64,000 nucleotides of DNA from Allofournierella sp. (GCA_020025635.1 JAHHRU010000010.1:1-64000), one strand, 5' to 3'; numbered from the stretch's first letter, positions 36,074 through 44,786 are shown. Translations and numbers: made by a program. The notes: generated by a model not told the origin, from the letters alone.

Positions 36074-36337
36074 CAACCGAAATGGAATTGGTATAGACCT
36101 GCCGCTGAGGGTTTTGCCCCAAAATGCCTTTTTTATACAGAAATCGGGGGCAGCTTTGGCTTTTTCCCCGGCTTATTCAGCGGCTTTTCGGCCATTATAC
36201 CACAGTTTCGGGCAGGATGCACAAATCCTTTTAAAATTTTTATAGAAAATAGGGTTTGAGAAAACGGGAGTAAAACAGAGCAAACAGAAGAAAAACGAAG
36301 CTGTAAAAGGGCCAGTTAAAATATTCGGAAAAAGTGC

Positions 36338-36366
36338 TTGACGGAACCTGCCCGATGCGATATAAT
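36338..36366 (+). promoter_or_regulatory. Promoter of rplM-rpsI
   Basis: TTGACG (36338-36343), 17-base spacer, perfect TATAAT (36361-36366). Confidence 0.88.
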
Positions 36367-36371
36367 TCATC

Positions 36372-36450
36372 TTGCGTTAAATCACGCAAATAAAAGCGTT
36401 TCAGCGCTCCGGCTTCTGTGGGGCGCAGTAAAATCGAGGAGGAACACGAT
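36372..36450 (+). ncRNA. Likely L13 ribosomal leader
   Basis: The leader folds into TTGCGT/ACGCAA (36372-36389) and GCGCTCC/GGGGCGC (36404-36426) hairpins before the ribosome binding site CGAGGAGG. Bacillota use such leaders (L13 leader) for autoregulation by L13. Family membership was judged by position and shape only. Confidence 0.5.
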
Positions 36451-36879
36451 ATGAGCACTACTCTGGCAAAACCCGCCCAGATCGAGCGCAAGTGGTATGT
36501 TATCGATGCTGCCGGCAAGCCCCTGGGCCGCGTCGCTGCCCAGGTTGCCGTTCTGCTTCGCGGCAAGAATAAGGTAACCTTCACCCCCAACGTTGACTGC
36601 GGTGATCACGTCATCGTTATCAACTGCGATAAGGCTGTTCTGACCGGCAAGAAGCTGGAAAAGAAGTACTACCGCACCCACTCTGGCTGGATCGGCGGCC
36701 TGAAGGAGATCCAGTACAAGACCCTGATGGCTGAGAACAGCGATAAGGCTATGTACGTTGCCGTTAAGGGCATGGTGCCCGCCAACACCATCGGTGCAAA
36801 GGCTATGACCCGCCTGCACTGCTACAAGGGTGCTGAGCACAACAACGCTGCCCAGAAGCCCGAAGTATACGAGTTTTAA
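36451..36879 (+). CDS. rplM: 50S ribosomal protein L13
   Basis: Early-assembly large-subunit protein. The 142 residues include [38 protein letters not shown] and [16 protein letters not shown]. The ATG at 36451 follows CGAGGAGGAACACGAT. It forms the universal pair with rpsI, 17 bases downstream. Confidence 0.98.
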   Translation: MSTTLAKPAQIERKWYVIDAAGKPLGRVAAQVAVLLRGKNKVTFTPNVDCGDHVIVINCDKAVLTGKKLEKKYYRTHSGWIGGLKEIQYKTLMAENSDKAMYVAVKGMVPANTIGAKAMTRLHCYKGAEHNNAAQKPEVYEF

Positions 36880-36896
36880 TAGGAGGCAATAGAGTT

Positions 36897-37295
36897 ATGT
36901 ACGAGACAAAACCTTATTTCTACGGCACTGGTCGTCGTAAGAATTCCGTTGCCCGCGTTCGTGTTTACAACGGCACCGGCAAGATCACCATCAACGACCG
37001 CGACATCGACAGCTACTTTGGTCTCGAGACCCTGAAGCTCATCGTGCGTCAGCCCATGGCTGTTGCCGGTGTTGAGGGCAAGTTTGACCTGGTTATCCGC
37101 GTAAACGGCGGCGGTGTTTCCGGCCAGGCTGGCGCTATCCGCCACGGCCTGTCCCGCGCTCTGCTGCAGTATGACGAGAACCTGCGTCCTGCTCTGAAGA
37201 AGGCTGGCTTCCTGACCCGCGATCCTCGTATGAAGGAACGTAAGAAGTACGGTCTGAAGGGCGCCCGTCGTGCTCCCCAGTTCAGCAAGCGCTGA
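36897..37295 (+). CDS. rpsI: 30S ribosomal protein S9
   Basis: S9, whose C-terminal tail touches the P-site tRNA. The 132 residues have [38 protein letters not shown] and the conserved end [12 protein letters not shown]. The last 16 bases (TTCAGCAAGCGCTGAT) and the terminator behind them are repeated at 41979-42079. This marks the rpsI 3' end as an integration site that left the coding sequence intact. Confidence 0.98.
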   Translation: MYETKPYFYGTGRRKNSVARVRVYNGTGKITINDRDIDSYFGLETLKLIVRQPMAVAGVEGKFDLVIRVNGGGVSGQAGAIRHGLSRALLQYDENLRPALKKAGFLTRDPRMKERKKYGLKGARRAPQFSKR

Positions 37296-37382
37296 TTTTA
37301 TATCATTGCTTTTCAAAAAGAGCTTCCCGCTTCGGGAGGCTCTTTTTTTGCTGCAAAATGCGGCTGAAGTTGAAAGCGCCTT
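37281..37382 (+). repeat. Direct repeat A: rpsI 3' end plus terminator (attL-like)
   Basis: TTCAGCAAGCGCTGAT (37281-37296), 18 diverged bases, then 68 bases (37315-37382) that match 42012-42079 with one difference (G versus T at 37372). It includes the rpsI terminator: AGAGCTTCCCG/CGGGAGGCTCT and T7. Confidence 0.9.
37315..37349 (+). terminator. Terminator of rplM-rpsI (copy A)
   Basis: AGAGCTTCCCG (37319-37329) pairs with CGGGAGGCTCT (37333-37343) with one G-T pair, followed by T7. Confidence 0.93.
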
Positions 37383-37445
37383 ATGGCAATAATGAAAAAA
37401 GAAAACTCCCTTTGATTTGTTTGATGAAAGTCCGGAATACAGCGG

Positions 37446-38228
37446 ATGAAAAAACGAAGTACAGTTTGGATTTTGAGTGAGGTTAAAATCTGCAAATATA
37501 TTCTGCAGGTATGCCATATCATGAATTTACAAAAGAGCTTCCCGTTTGGGAGGCTCTTTTGCGATTCGCTTCCGCTAGGCAGCTGCTATTACCTGGATAA
37601 TTTTGTGGAAAAGAAGGTGGAGAAGGAAGAAAACGAATTGCCCGAGCGTTACTGGTCGCACCTTGTACGTATGAAAAGCAAGCTTGGGAAAATGTGTACA
37701 ACAGAACTGAACAAAGGATTGCTGCCGGTGAAAGATTTGGGAATGGGTGTGTCCCAAAGGATGCCGAATCCGCCTGCCTATCAGTTTTGGCTGAAGGCGT
37801 TGCAGATGTCTCCCAACTCCTTTGCGAATCACATTTGCAGATGCATTTTGAAAGAATGCGGCTGTGCGCCGCAAGACATCCATATTACGCCTAACCAAGA
37901 TGACTTTGGAATTGACTACTGGGGAATTACGCAGGCTCAATCGGAACTGCTTCCTTCCCGCTTGATTGCAGGGCAAGTAAAACGCTATGACGCCTGCTGT
38001 AAGGAGGGCCGGCCGGATATTCAGGGGTTCTATGGCGCGGTGCTTGGAGAATTTGGTCATATTTTGCCGGAAGCATACTGCAATAACGTTGTTCTCCAAT
38101 ATGTTACGACAGGATCCTGCAGCAAACAGGCGGTACAATATGCCGAGCGTATCGGTTTGCAGATCTTAACGATCCCTCTGCTCCAACAATGCCTGAAGCC
38201 GGAGAAATACAATTTATCAAATAAGTAA
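37446..38228 (+). CDS. Mrr-like restriction endonuclease, probably 5'-truncated
   Basis: The frame is open for 260 codons, but codons up to about 40 run through terminator copy C, so the real protein probably starts later (GTG at 37605 or 37617, or ATG at 37671) or its true 5' end is lost. The C-terminal half is an Mrr-type PD-(D/E)xK nuclease: Asp in GIDYWG (codon at 37914), QVK of GQVKRYD (Gln 37974, Lys 37980), RPDIQGFYGAVLGE, and VTTGSCSKQAVQYAERIGLQIL. Mrr enzymes cut foreign or modified DNA. A 60-base gap leads to an HTH/ParB-like gene. More AT-rich than the flanks. Confidence 0.65.
   Translation: MKKRSTVWILSEVKICKYILQVCHIMNLQKSFPFGRLFCDSLPLGSCYYLDNFVEKKVEKEENELPERYWSHLVRMKSKLGKMCTTELNKGLLPVKDLGMGVSQRMPNPPAYQFWLKALQMSPNSFANHICRCILKECGCAPQDIHITPNQDDFGIDYWGITQAQSELLPSRLIAGQVKRYDACCKEGRPDIQGFYGAVLGEFGHILPEAYCNNVVLQYVTTGSCSKQAVQYAERIGLQILTIPLLQQCLKPEKYNLSNK
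37482..37510 (+). repeat. Element-end motif, copy 1
   Basis: GTTAAAATCTGCAAATATA followed by TTCTGCAGGT. A close relative stands at 41939-41961, in both cases just upstream of a copy of the rpsI terminator. Confidence 0.55.
37530..37562 (+). repeat. Third copy (C) of the rpsI terminator hairpin
   Basis: AAAAGAGCTTCCCG, TTT, GGGAGGCTCTTTT: the same hairpin as copies A and B with a changed loop and a shorter T-run. It lies within the open frame of the Mrr-like gene, so it marks either a junction or a terminator upstream of a truncated gene. Confidence 0.75.
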
Positions 38229-38287
38229 ACTGAAAGCAAGATATAAAAATTCTGAAAAAACACAATTTAAATAGGAGGACTGTAATT

Positions 38288-40000
38288 ATGGAAAACTATC
38301 ATGATTATCTCATTCGAAAGGCAATGCGCAAGGTGCAGCAGAATGGCGACACAGTTCGCAGTATGGCTCAGCGGGCACAGGTCAGCCCTTCATACATCTC
38401 CAATTTCATCAATGGAAAAGTGTCCCGCCCGTTGGAAGACGCACAGCTGAAAGCCTTGTTTGGGGAAGACTATGAGGCACTGGCGCGGCAGCTGAAAATT
38501 GCCGATGCCTCGGAAGAAACTCTGATGGAAAAGTATCTGGGAGTTGAAGCTAGTACGGTGGATCCGGATCTGCTCCGTTGTACCAAAGCAGTTCTTTCGC
38601 AGCTGAAGAAGCGTTTGGCCGAAGAGCAAGAGATTTCACTGACTTTGCTGGAACTTATTTTTAATAGCAGCGAAAAACAGATCGATGCGGCTAGGGCAAA
38701 GCTGGGGAATCGCGTAAGCATGATAGATGATCCCTATGTGATTACCGCTGCAATCAACGAAAATCAGTACCGGCTGGATTTGCGTGATCTGTTGAACGGA
38801 AATATTGAAGATTTCGACAAGTTTATTCTGTTGGACCCGGCAAATCCCCGCATCCTTGGCAGCGAAGGCTTGCCTTCGGAGGGCCGTCTGCACCGGAAAC
38901 TCTCAAAAGCGAAAAAACGCAGGAACAGTGCCGCAGCCTGCTGCAGGGGGATGCCAAGAGCATCTACAACAGCGTGCGCAAGGGCGGCTATCGAAGGGTG
39001 AAGCCGATTTTTGCAGTTTCGCTGACCGGCAATGGTGCACCCTATGTGGTGATTGAAGGGAACACTCGGGTAACGGCGATCCGTACTATGCTGGCCGACC
39101 CCGAGATCCGCCACTTTGATTTGTTTCAGGATGTAGAGGTTAAGGTACTGGAGGGCTTCTCTTATTTTGATTCGGCGAAGATTTGAGACAGCGTAATGTT
39201 TGCTATTCATATGAACGGCACCAAGGAATGGAAGGCTTACCGCCAGGGCTACAAGCTTTATACTTCTTACCAGCGCCTGAAAAAGCAGGGATATACAGAT
39301 GAAAGCACGATTTATGCCACAATTGCCGACTACGGCCGTGCAGCTCCTGCAAAGGTTAAAAGAGACATCACTGCGTATCGTATGCTGCAGGAGAGCATTG
39401 AACGGATCAAAAAACGGCGAAGATGAGTATGAACTGAACACCAACGGCAACCGAGAGCAGGTTTATTCTCTGTTCCGTGAGCTGCAGGGTCAAGGCATGG
39501 AAAATACATGCCATTTCATCGAAAGTGAGGAAAAAGCAAAACGCTTTTACTATTGGTGCGGTCTTTACAGCCTCAATGTGGAACTGGAACCGGAAGAGGG
39601 AGAAGATAGCCCCAGAGTGGAGCTGGTGACCCTGACGCCTCCGCCTATTTCCGCTACGCATGCGATTAAGCGTTTCAATCACTTGTTTACAAAATTCCAG
39701 GATGACCCAAAGCAGCTGGAAGAACTGTTCTCTGTAATGGATGATATGGAAGATCACCGCAAGATGGAGGACTTGTGTGCAGAGTACGACCGCCGCGACG
39801 GCGCAAACCTAAAGGAAAAGTTGAGCCAAGTAAACAATATCATAAGGCATGTGCAATTGGGTAAATTACTGGTAGTGCGCAAGGACAAAGATATCCAGGA
39901 AATTGCCGTAAACATCGACCGGACTATCCAGTCATTGAATGCACTGTATCAGCATCCTGCGATACAGCGTGTACTGAACCAGGAACTGGAAAATAAATAA
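38288..40000 (+). pseudogene. HTH plus ParB-like protein, disrupted
   Basis: Reads as one protein of about 570 residues in three pieces. Frame 38288 gives a Cro-type HTH (MAQRAQVSPSYISNF), a helical part and DPANPRILGSEG. A shift near 38875-38890 moves to a frame with IYNSVRKGGYRRVKPIFAV and VVIEGNTRVTAIR, the ParB/Srx motifs. A TGA at 39184-39186 interrupts SYFDSAKI-DSVMFAIHMNG. A second shift near the A6 run at about 39410 restores a frame to the stop at 40000. It follows the Mrr-like gene by 60 bases and was probably its partner. Sequencing error is possible but three lesions argue for decay. Confidence 0.75.
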
Positions 40001-40691
40001 AATACGGGTATGCATATGGTTGCCGAATACAGTTTATCGAAATTGGGCGATGCGTGTTGAGGAACGCCGAGACTGGGAGGAAGGCTTTATTTGAATGGAA
40101 TGACAGCACCTGGATCATCTGCTGCCGAATGTGAAATTATCCAATCGGTTAGAGGATGGATTTTTGCTGTATTCCGCAGGTATTGTGATTTTAAGCATTT
40201 GCTGAAAAGAAAAAGCGGCAAAGTCTGTTCGTTCTATTCGAATAAGTGAAACAGTCAAAGAAACCAGGGGCCTTTTGAGGGCTGTGATATAAAACCACAC
40301 ATAAAAAACGAAAGGGGATCCCTCTTGCTCCGGTTGATAACCGTGCAAGGGGGATTCGCTTTAAACTTCCGAATATTGAGGTGGATTCAATGGCAGCCAT
40401 GTTGCGTTTCCTAAGGGGGCTTACGCAGCTCTAGGCAACTAAGTATAAGGTACACATAGGATGCAAAGCTGTATTTGATTGTTCGTATATAAGGTGTAAA
40501 TTTCAGGACAGTGCCTGCACCCACTCGCAAGAGCATGGTTTACAAGGAGAAAAAGAAAGTTTGGTGACAAAACGATCTTTTATATAGTTGCAATTCATTC
40601 GAGCAACAGAAGAATCTAGAATGAATGCGGAAGCGTATGTTTACTATTTATTTGAGATATGATACAATCAAAAACAAGAGGGGGGAGATAA
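40001..40691 (+). other. Gene-poor relic stretch
   Basis: No intact gene. A hairpin at about 40318-40357 (ATCCCTCTTGC/GCAAGGGGGAT with inner CGGTT/AACCG) is followed on the minus strand by TTTCGTTTTTT and could be an old terminator. Short frames around 40020-40200 look like remnants but match nothing I recognise. Confidence 0.5.
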
Positions 40692-41762
40692 ATGAAAACA
40701 ATTACTTTAGGAACCAATTATCCTTTGTCGAAAGAGGATTCTGTGAGAATAAATATCTTGAAATTTATCTCAGTGCTTTTTGTCTTATACATCCATTCTT
40801 ATACAGATACAATTCGGTTCAATGGACAAGATGTGAGCTTCCAGCTCTCACCATATGTTGAGATCATCGAGTACTATATCTCACAAGTTGTTGCTCGCTA
40901 CGCAGTACCTTTCTTTTTCTTGGTATCTGCTATTTTGCTGTTTAAGAACAAACGGAATTGGTTTGATGTTCTTCGAAATAAAATACATACGCTTGCAGTT
41001 CCCTATTTGTTTTGGAACACTTTTTGGATAATTATCTTTTTATTCCTTCAGAATTTTCATTTAACGAAAAGCTTTTTTTCTGGTAGGCACACACCGATTT
41101 TAGAATGCAATTTGAAAGAGTGGCTAGGACTTTATGGTATCGGAACGCGATATCCCCAAGATTATCCCTTATGGTTCATGCGTGATTTGATGGTTGTAAT
41201 TTTATTTAGCCCTTTGATTTGGGCGATTGTAAATAAATTCGCAAAGCCCGCATTTATAGTAACCGTGCTATGGATAATTTTCGATCCGATTCCTGCTCCT
41301 TGTAAAGTTGCTTTTCAGTTTTTTTTCTTAGGTGCATGTGTTGTAAGATTAGGGATAAAACTCTCATTTTTTGATAAATATCCCATGTATATCATAACAA
41401 TGATATATATGTTCATGTCAATCATTGTCATGTTTATTCGTATACCTGTATTCAAGCATATCTTTTTCTTGGTAAGCTTTATTTTCTGGATAAGATGTTC
41501 GGAAAAACTCGCATCCAATAAACGTTTCAGAGAAATTTTGCTTAAGCTTTCATTTTCTACGTTTTTTATATATGCCGCACATGAGATGACATTGAGTTCC
41601 TTCAAAAAAATATGTGCTAAAATTCTTCCCCGCACATCTGTATCTGCTTTGTTGCAATACCTTTTTATTCCTGTAGTTATTGTAATTATATGTATTGTGG
41701 CTGATCGCTTGGTACAAAAGATAACTCCTAAAATTCATAAAGTCATAACTGGTTCTAGATAA
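40692..41762 (+). CDS. Membrane acyltransferase (acyltransferase 3 family)
   Basis: 356 residues, about ten hydrophobic segments, very AT-rich compared with the surrounding genome. It starts with the family pattern around ILKFISVLFVLYIHSY (His near residue 37) and later has YAVPFFFLVSAILLF, VPYLFWNTFW and PLWFMRDLMVV. Such proteins O-acetylate cell-surface glycans. Ribosome binding site GAGGGGGGAG. It is the last gene in the rpsI island and its codon use marks it as imported. Confidence 0.85.
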   Translation: MKTITLGTNYPLSKEDSVRINILKFISVLFVLYIHSYTDTIRFNGQDVSFQLSPYVEIIEYYISQVVARYAVPFFFLVSAILLFKNKRNWFDVLRNKIHTLAVPYLFWNTFWIIIFLFLQNFHLTKSFFSGRHTPILECNLKEWLGLYGIGTRYPQDYPLWFMRDLMVVILFSPLIWAIVNKFAKPAFIVTVLWIIFDPIPAPCKVAFQFFFLGACVVRLGIKLSFFDKYPMYIITMIYMFMSIIVMFIRIPVFKHIFFLVSFIFWIRCSEKLASNKRFREILLKLSFSTFFIYAAHEMTLSSFKKICAKILPRTSVSALLQYLFIPVVIVIICIVADRLVQKITPKIHKVITGSR

Positions 41763-41938
41763 ATTTTTTAATGTTTCGCCTTGAATGTGACAGGATATTA
41801 TGTAAGATTTTATACAACAGAATGTTTCCATGGCGAAAAAGCGCTTTATGGTGTTCATAGCTTAAAGATGAAAAGTACCGAAAAAGCGCGAAAATGCATA
41901 CCTTTTTACACCCTGACAAAAGGGAAAAACGAGGCATT

Positions 41939-41961
41939 GTTAAAATCTGAAATATACAGGT
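41939..41961 (+). repeat. Element-end motif, copy 2
   Basis: GTTAAAATCTGAAATATACAGGT, closely related to 37482-37510, and 18 bases before repeat B. Confidence 0.55.
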
Positions 41962-41978
41962 TCAAAACCGTAAAATGA

Positions 41979-42079
41979 TTCAGCAAGCGCTGATCCTACG
42001 ATCACAGCCTAAAAAAGAGCTTCCCGCTTCGGGAGGCTCTTTTTTTGCTGCAAAATGCGGCTGAAGTTTAAAGCGCCTT
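41979..42079 (+). repeat. Direct repeat B: rpsI 3' end plus terminator (attR-like)
   Basis: TTCAGCAAGCGCTGAT (41979-41994) repeats the last 15 bases of rpsI and the base after them. Then come 17 diverged bases and 68 bases matching repeat A with one difference. No rpsI coding sequence stands before it, so it is a displaced gene end. Confidence 0.9.
42012..42046 (+). terminator. Duplicated rpsI terminator (copy B)
   Basis: Same stem and T7 as copy A. It would end transcription leaving the island. Confidence 0.85.
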
Positions 42080-42254
42080 GGTCATATTTGAAAAAGTATG
42101 GTCCATAAAAAGCGAAAGCCGCAAAAGGTGCACAAGGGGAAAACTACAAAAAATCTAAATCAGGGCCCCGGCTTTCAAAAGGCTGCTTCTAATGGAATTT
42201 TGCCCAAAGGAAAACACAGATCGTTGTGCATACGGGAGAATTGCAGACACCTTC

Positions 42255-42283
42255 TTGACAGGATAGGTTTATGGATATAAACT
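42255..42283 (+). promoter_or_regulatory. Promoter of the blaI-M56 operon
   Basis: TTGACA (42255-42260), 17-base spacer, TAAACT (42278-42283). Confidence 0.65.
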
Positions 42284-42285
42284 CA

Positions 42286-42301
42286 AGTTAGGATGATAAC
42301 T
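42286..42301 (+). promoter_or_regulatory. Operator-like dyad before blaI
   Basis: AGTTA-N6-TAACT directly after the -10. It lies where BlaI-type repressors bind, but differs from the classical TACA-N2-TGTA site. Confidence 0.45.
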
Positions 42302-42330
42302 ATAAACCTGCCGTGTAAGGAGGGAGAACG

Positions 42331-42693
42331 TTGGAATACAAACGTCTGTGTGAAAGCGACTACCGCATGATGACGGTGATCTGGGATGCCCAGCCGGTGA
42401 ACTCCACAAAGCTTGTGGAGCTTTGCAGAGAAAGATTGGGCTGGAAAAAGCCCACCACCTACACCATGCTGCGCAAAATGTGTGAAAAGGGCCTGGCCCA
42501 AAACGAAAACTCCACCGTCACAGCGCTGGTCCCCCGTGAGGAGGTGCAGGCGGCGGAGAGCGAAACCTTTGTGAGGGAAACCTTCGGCGGTTCCCTGCCG
42601 GCCTTTCTGGTGTCGTTTCTTGGGGGCAAAACCATTTCGGAAAAAGAGGCCCGAGAGCTGGAAGAACTGATCCGTCGGCACAGGGAGGGATGA
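42331..42693 (+). CDS. BlaI/MecI/CopY-family repressor
   Basis: 120-residue winged-helix repressor: LCESDYRMMTVIWDAQPVNSTKLVELC, then WKKPTTYTMLRKMCEKGLA (recognition helix). In this family the repressor is cut or released after a signal from a paired M56 membrane protease. The start is TTG at 42331 behind AAGGAGGGAGAACG. The stop overlaps the M56 gene start (ATGA), which confirms the pair. Confidence 0.92.
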   Translation: MEYKRLCESDYRMMTVIWDAQPVNSTKLVELCRERLGWKKPTTYTMLRKMCEKGLAQNENSTVTALVPREEVQAAESETFVRETFGGSLPAFLVSFLGGKTISEKEARELEELIRRHREG

Positions 42694-44786
42694 ATATGAC
42701 CCGGCTGTTTTTGTCTGTGGTAAACATGAGCATTTCCGCATCTGCTGTAATTTTGGCGGTGCTGCTGGCCCGTTTCGCCCTGCAAAAGGCCCCCAAAAAA
42801 TATTCCTATCTGCTGTGGGCCGTGGTGGGGTTCCGCCTGGCGGTGCCCGGTTCGCTGAAAAGTGCGCTGAGCCTGTTCAATCTCAAGCTGTTTTCTCCGG
42901 CGGCCCCTGGTGCGGCGCTGGAAACGGCGCAAGCTCCGGCTGTGCCGGTCCCTTTGCACCCGGCTGCATTGGAAGACATCCCGGCCGTTTCTCAAAGCCG
43001 GCCCCTGGCCCCGGATGCGGCGGTGAACATTGCGCCCACCGAGCCCGCAGCGCAGGCACTGCCTTTTGACTGGGCAGCCTTCTTTGCCGGGCTCTGGCTG
43101 GCGGGCATGCTTTTGCTGGCCCTGTGGGCTGTGGCAGGCGAAGCAAGGCTGCGCCGCAGTGTTGCCGCAGCTACCCGTTACGAAGGCAGGGTTTGGCAGT
43201 CTGAGCAGGTGCGCTCGCCCTTTGTGCTGGGCCTTGTCCGGCCCCAAATCTACATTCCCTACGGCCTGCCGGACCGGGCGCTGGATTATGTGCTGGCCCA
43301 TGAGCGCTGTCATCTGCGCCGGAAAGATCCTCTTTTTCGCCGGATCGCCTTTGTGCTGCTGATGGTGCACTGGTTCAACCCTCTGGCCTGGCTTTCCTTC
43401 TGCCTGATGGGCAGGGATATGGAGCTGAGCTGTGACGAAAAGGTGCTGCAGAACGGGCGGGTGGATGCGGCGGAATATTGCGGCACGCTGCTGGCCTTTG
43501 CAGCAAATCGCCGGCATTTTGCGGCGGCCCCTCTGGCCTTTGGCGAAACCGGGGTGAAAAGCCGGATCAAAAACGCCCTGAGCTGGAAAAGCCCCAAACG
43601 CACCGTTACACTGACAGCAGCTCTGCTTACGCTGCTGGTGCTGACAGCCTGCGGTTTGGACCCCAAGACCCCGCTTGGCACTCAGTCCGCACCTGTGCCG
43701 GTTTCTGACCGGAACGAAACCGGCTTTTACACCATTGAGCGGCTGGATCCTGCCGGTGCGCAGCTGCGCTTTGTGGATTGTGTTCGGGAAGTGGATCGGC
43801 CGCTGTGCGAAAAAGAGGGCTGCACCCACTCCGGGCCGGACTGCCCGGCCTTTGTGCAGCTGGACTCGGAATTTGAAGACCTGCCCACGGTACTGGCAGC
43901 AGGGGATACCGTGCTGCTGCTGCGAAATCTCACCGGGATGGGCAGCACCCCCATTCAGCGCATCCAGAAATGGAGCCCGGAAGAGGGGCTTGCAACCATA
44001 TATGAAACCGAGGAAGAGGAAACCCTGCCCTGGCCTTTCCTTGATACAGAGGCTGCCTATTGTGTGCAGGAGGGCAGGCTGCTTTTCACCACCGATATCC
44101 TGTCCATGAACAGCGGTGTGACCACACGCCTGCATGCCCTTGTGCTGGACACCGGACGGGACGAGATCCTGTGGGAGGCCTCCGGCCAGGCCGGCAGCAC
44201 CGTTTTGGCCGGAACGGTCCCCGGTGGACTTGTGCTTTTGCGCGGCCATCACGGAATGGTGTTTGAGGATGGGGCAGCGTATGAAACGCTGGATCTTGAA
44301 ACCCTCAAACCCGAACTGTTCTATGAACCGCAGAAGGATGAATGGACAAAGAGCGACAGCAAGGGGCTGTGGGTGCTTTCCGAAAAGGCCCGGACCCTGC
44401 GGAGAATCCCGTTTGACAAAAGCCCGGAGCAGGCCATCCCCTTAAAGGAAGGATGGAATGCCGTTTTCAGTGAAAGCGCCGACAAAATCCGGATGTTTGA
44501 TCCCCATGTGGAAAACTGGCTTGGGGCCGTCTGTGCGGATGATACTTCACAGGGGGTTCTGCTGAATGTGCAAACCGGCGAAGCAAAGCCCTGCACCACC
44601 GAGATCGAGGGGCCTTTGGATGTTCGCTGGTGGAGCGGCGAAAAGCTAGCCGTTCCTTTTTACGACCCGGAGGATCCCGGCCAGATCCGCTATGCCTTTA
44701 TACGGCCGCAAGATTATCTGAACGGAAATCCGGAGTTTCGCCCCATTCCCCGAAAGGACCGGCAGAAAGCAGATCTGGACTTGTGA
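42690..44786 (+). CDS. M56-family sensor metalloprotease (BlaR1/MecR1-like) with propeller-like ectodomain
   Basis: 698 residues. Membrane helices in the first 45 and around 130-150; a cytoplasmic zinc protease domain with HERCH (HExxH) at about residue 208 and the downstream glutamate in MELSCDEKVL; another membrane segment near 310. The remaining 380 residues are extracellular but are not the penicillin-binding sensor of BlaR1. They contain repeated beta-type segments (for example GDTVLLLRN, GRLLFTTDILS, GGLVLLRGHH) like a propeller. No beta-lactamase gene is adjacent. The signal is unknown. Confidence 0.85.
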   Translation: MNMTRLFLSVVNMSISASAVILAVLLARFALQKAPKKYSYLLWAVVGFRLAVPGSLKSALSLFNLKLFSPAAPGAALETAQAPAVPVPLHPAALEDIPAVSQSRPLAPDAAVNIAPTEPAAQALPFDWAAFFAGLWLAGMLLLALWAVAGEARLRRSVAAATRYEGRVWQSEQVRSPFVLGLVRPQIYIPYGLPDRALDYVLAHERCHLRRKDPLFRRIAFVLLMVHWFNPLAWLSFCLMGRDMELSCDEKVLQNGRVDAAEYCGTLLAFAANRRHFAAAPLAFGETGVKSRIKNALSWKSPKRTVTLTAALLTLLVLTACGLDPKTPLGTQSAPVPVSDRNETGFYTIERLDPAGAQLRFVDCVREVDRPLCEKEGCTHSGPDCPAFVQLDSEFEDLPTVLAAGDTVLLLRNLTGMGSTPIQRIQKWSPEEGLATIYETEEEETLPWPFLDTEAAYCVQEGRLLFTTDILSMNSGVTTRLHALVLDTGRDEILWEASGQAGSTVLAGTVPGGLVLLRGHHGMVFEDGAAYETLDLETLKPELFYEPQKDEWTKSDSKGLWVLSEKARTLRRIPFDKSPEQAIPLKEGWNAVFSESADKIRMFDPHVENWLGAVCADDTSQGVLLNVQTGEAKPCTTEIEGPLDVRWWSGEKLAVPFYDPEDPGQIRYAFIRPQDYLNGNPEFRPIPRKDRQKADLDL

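Noticed and set aside
41781..41978. 65-codon frame after the acyltransferase
   Set aside because: No ribosome binding site; it runs into the element-end motif and repeat B.
37281..42079. CRISPR array or insertion sequence as explanation of the terminator copies
   Set aside because: Only three unevenly spaced copies, no spacers, no transposase and no terminal inverted repeats.
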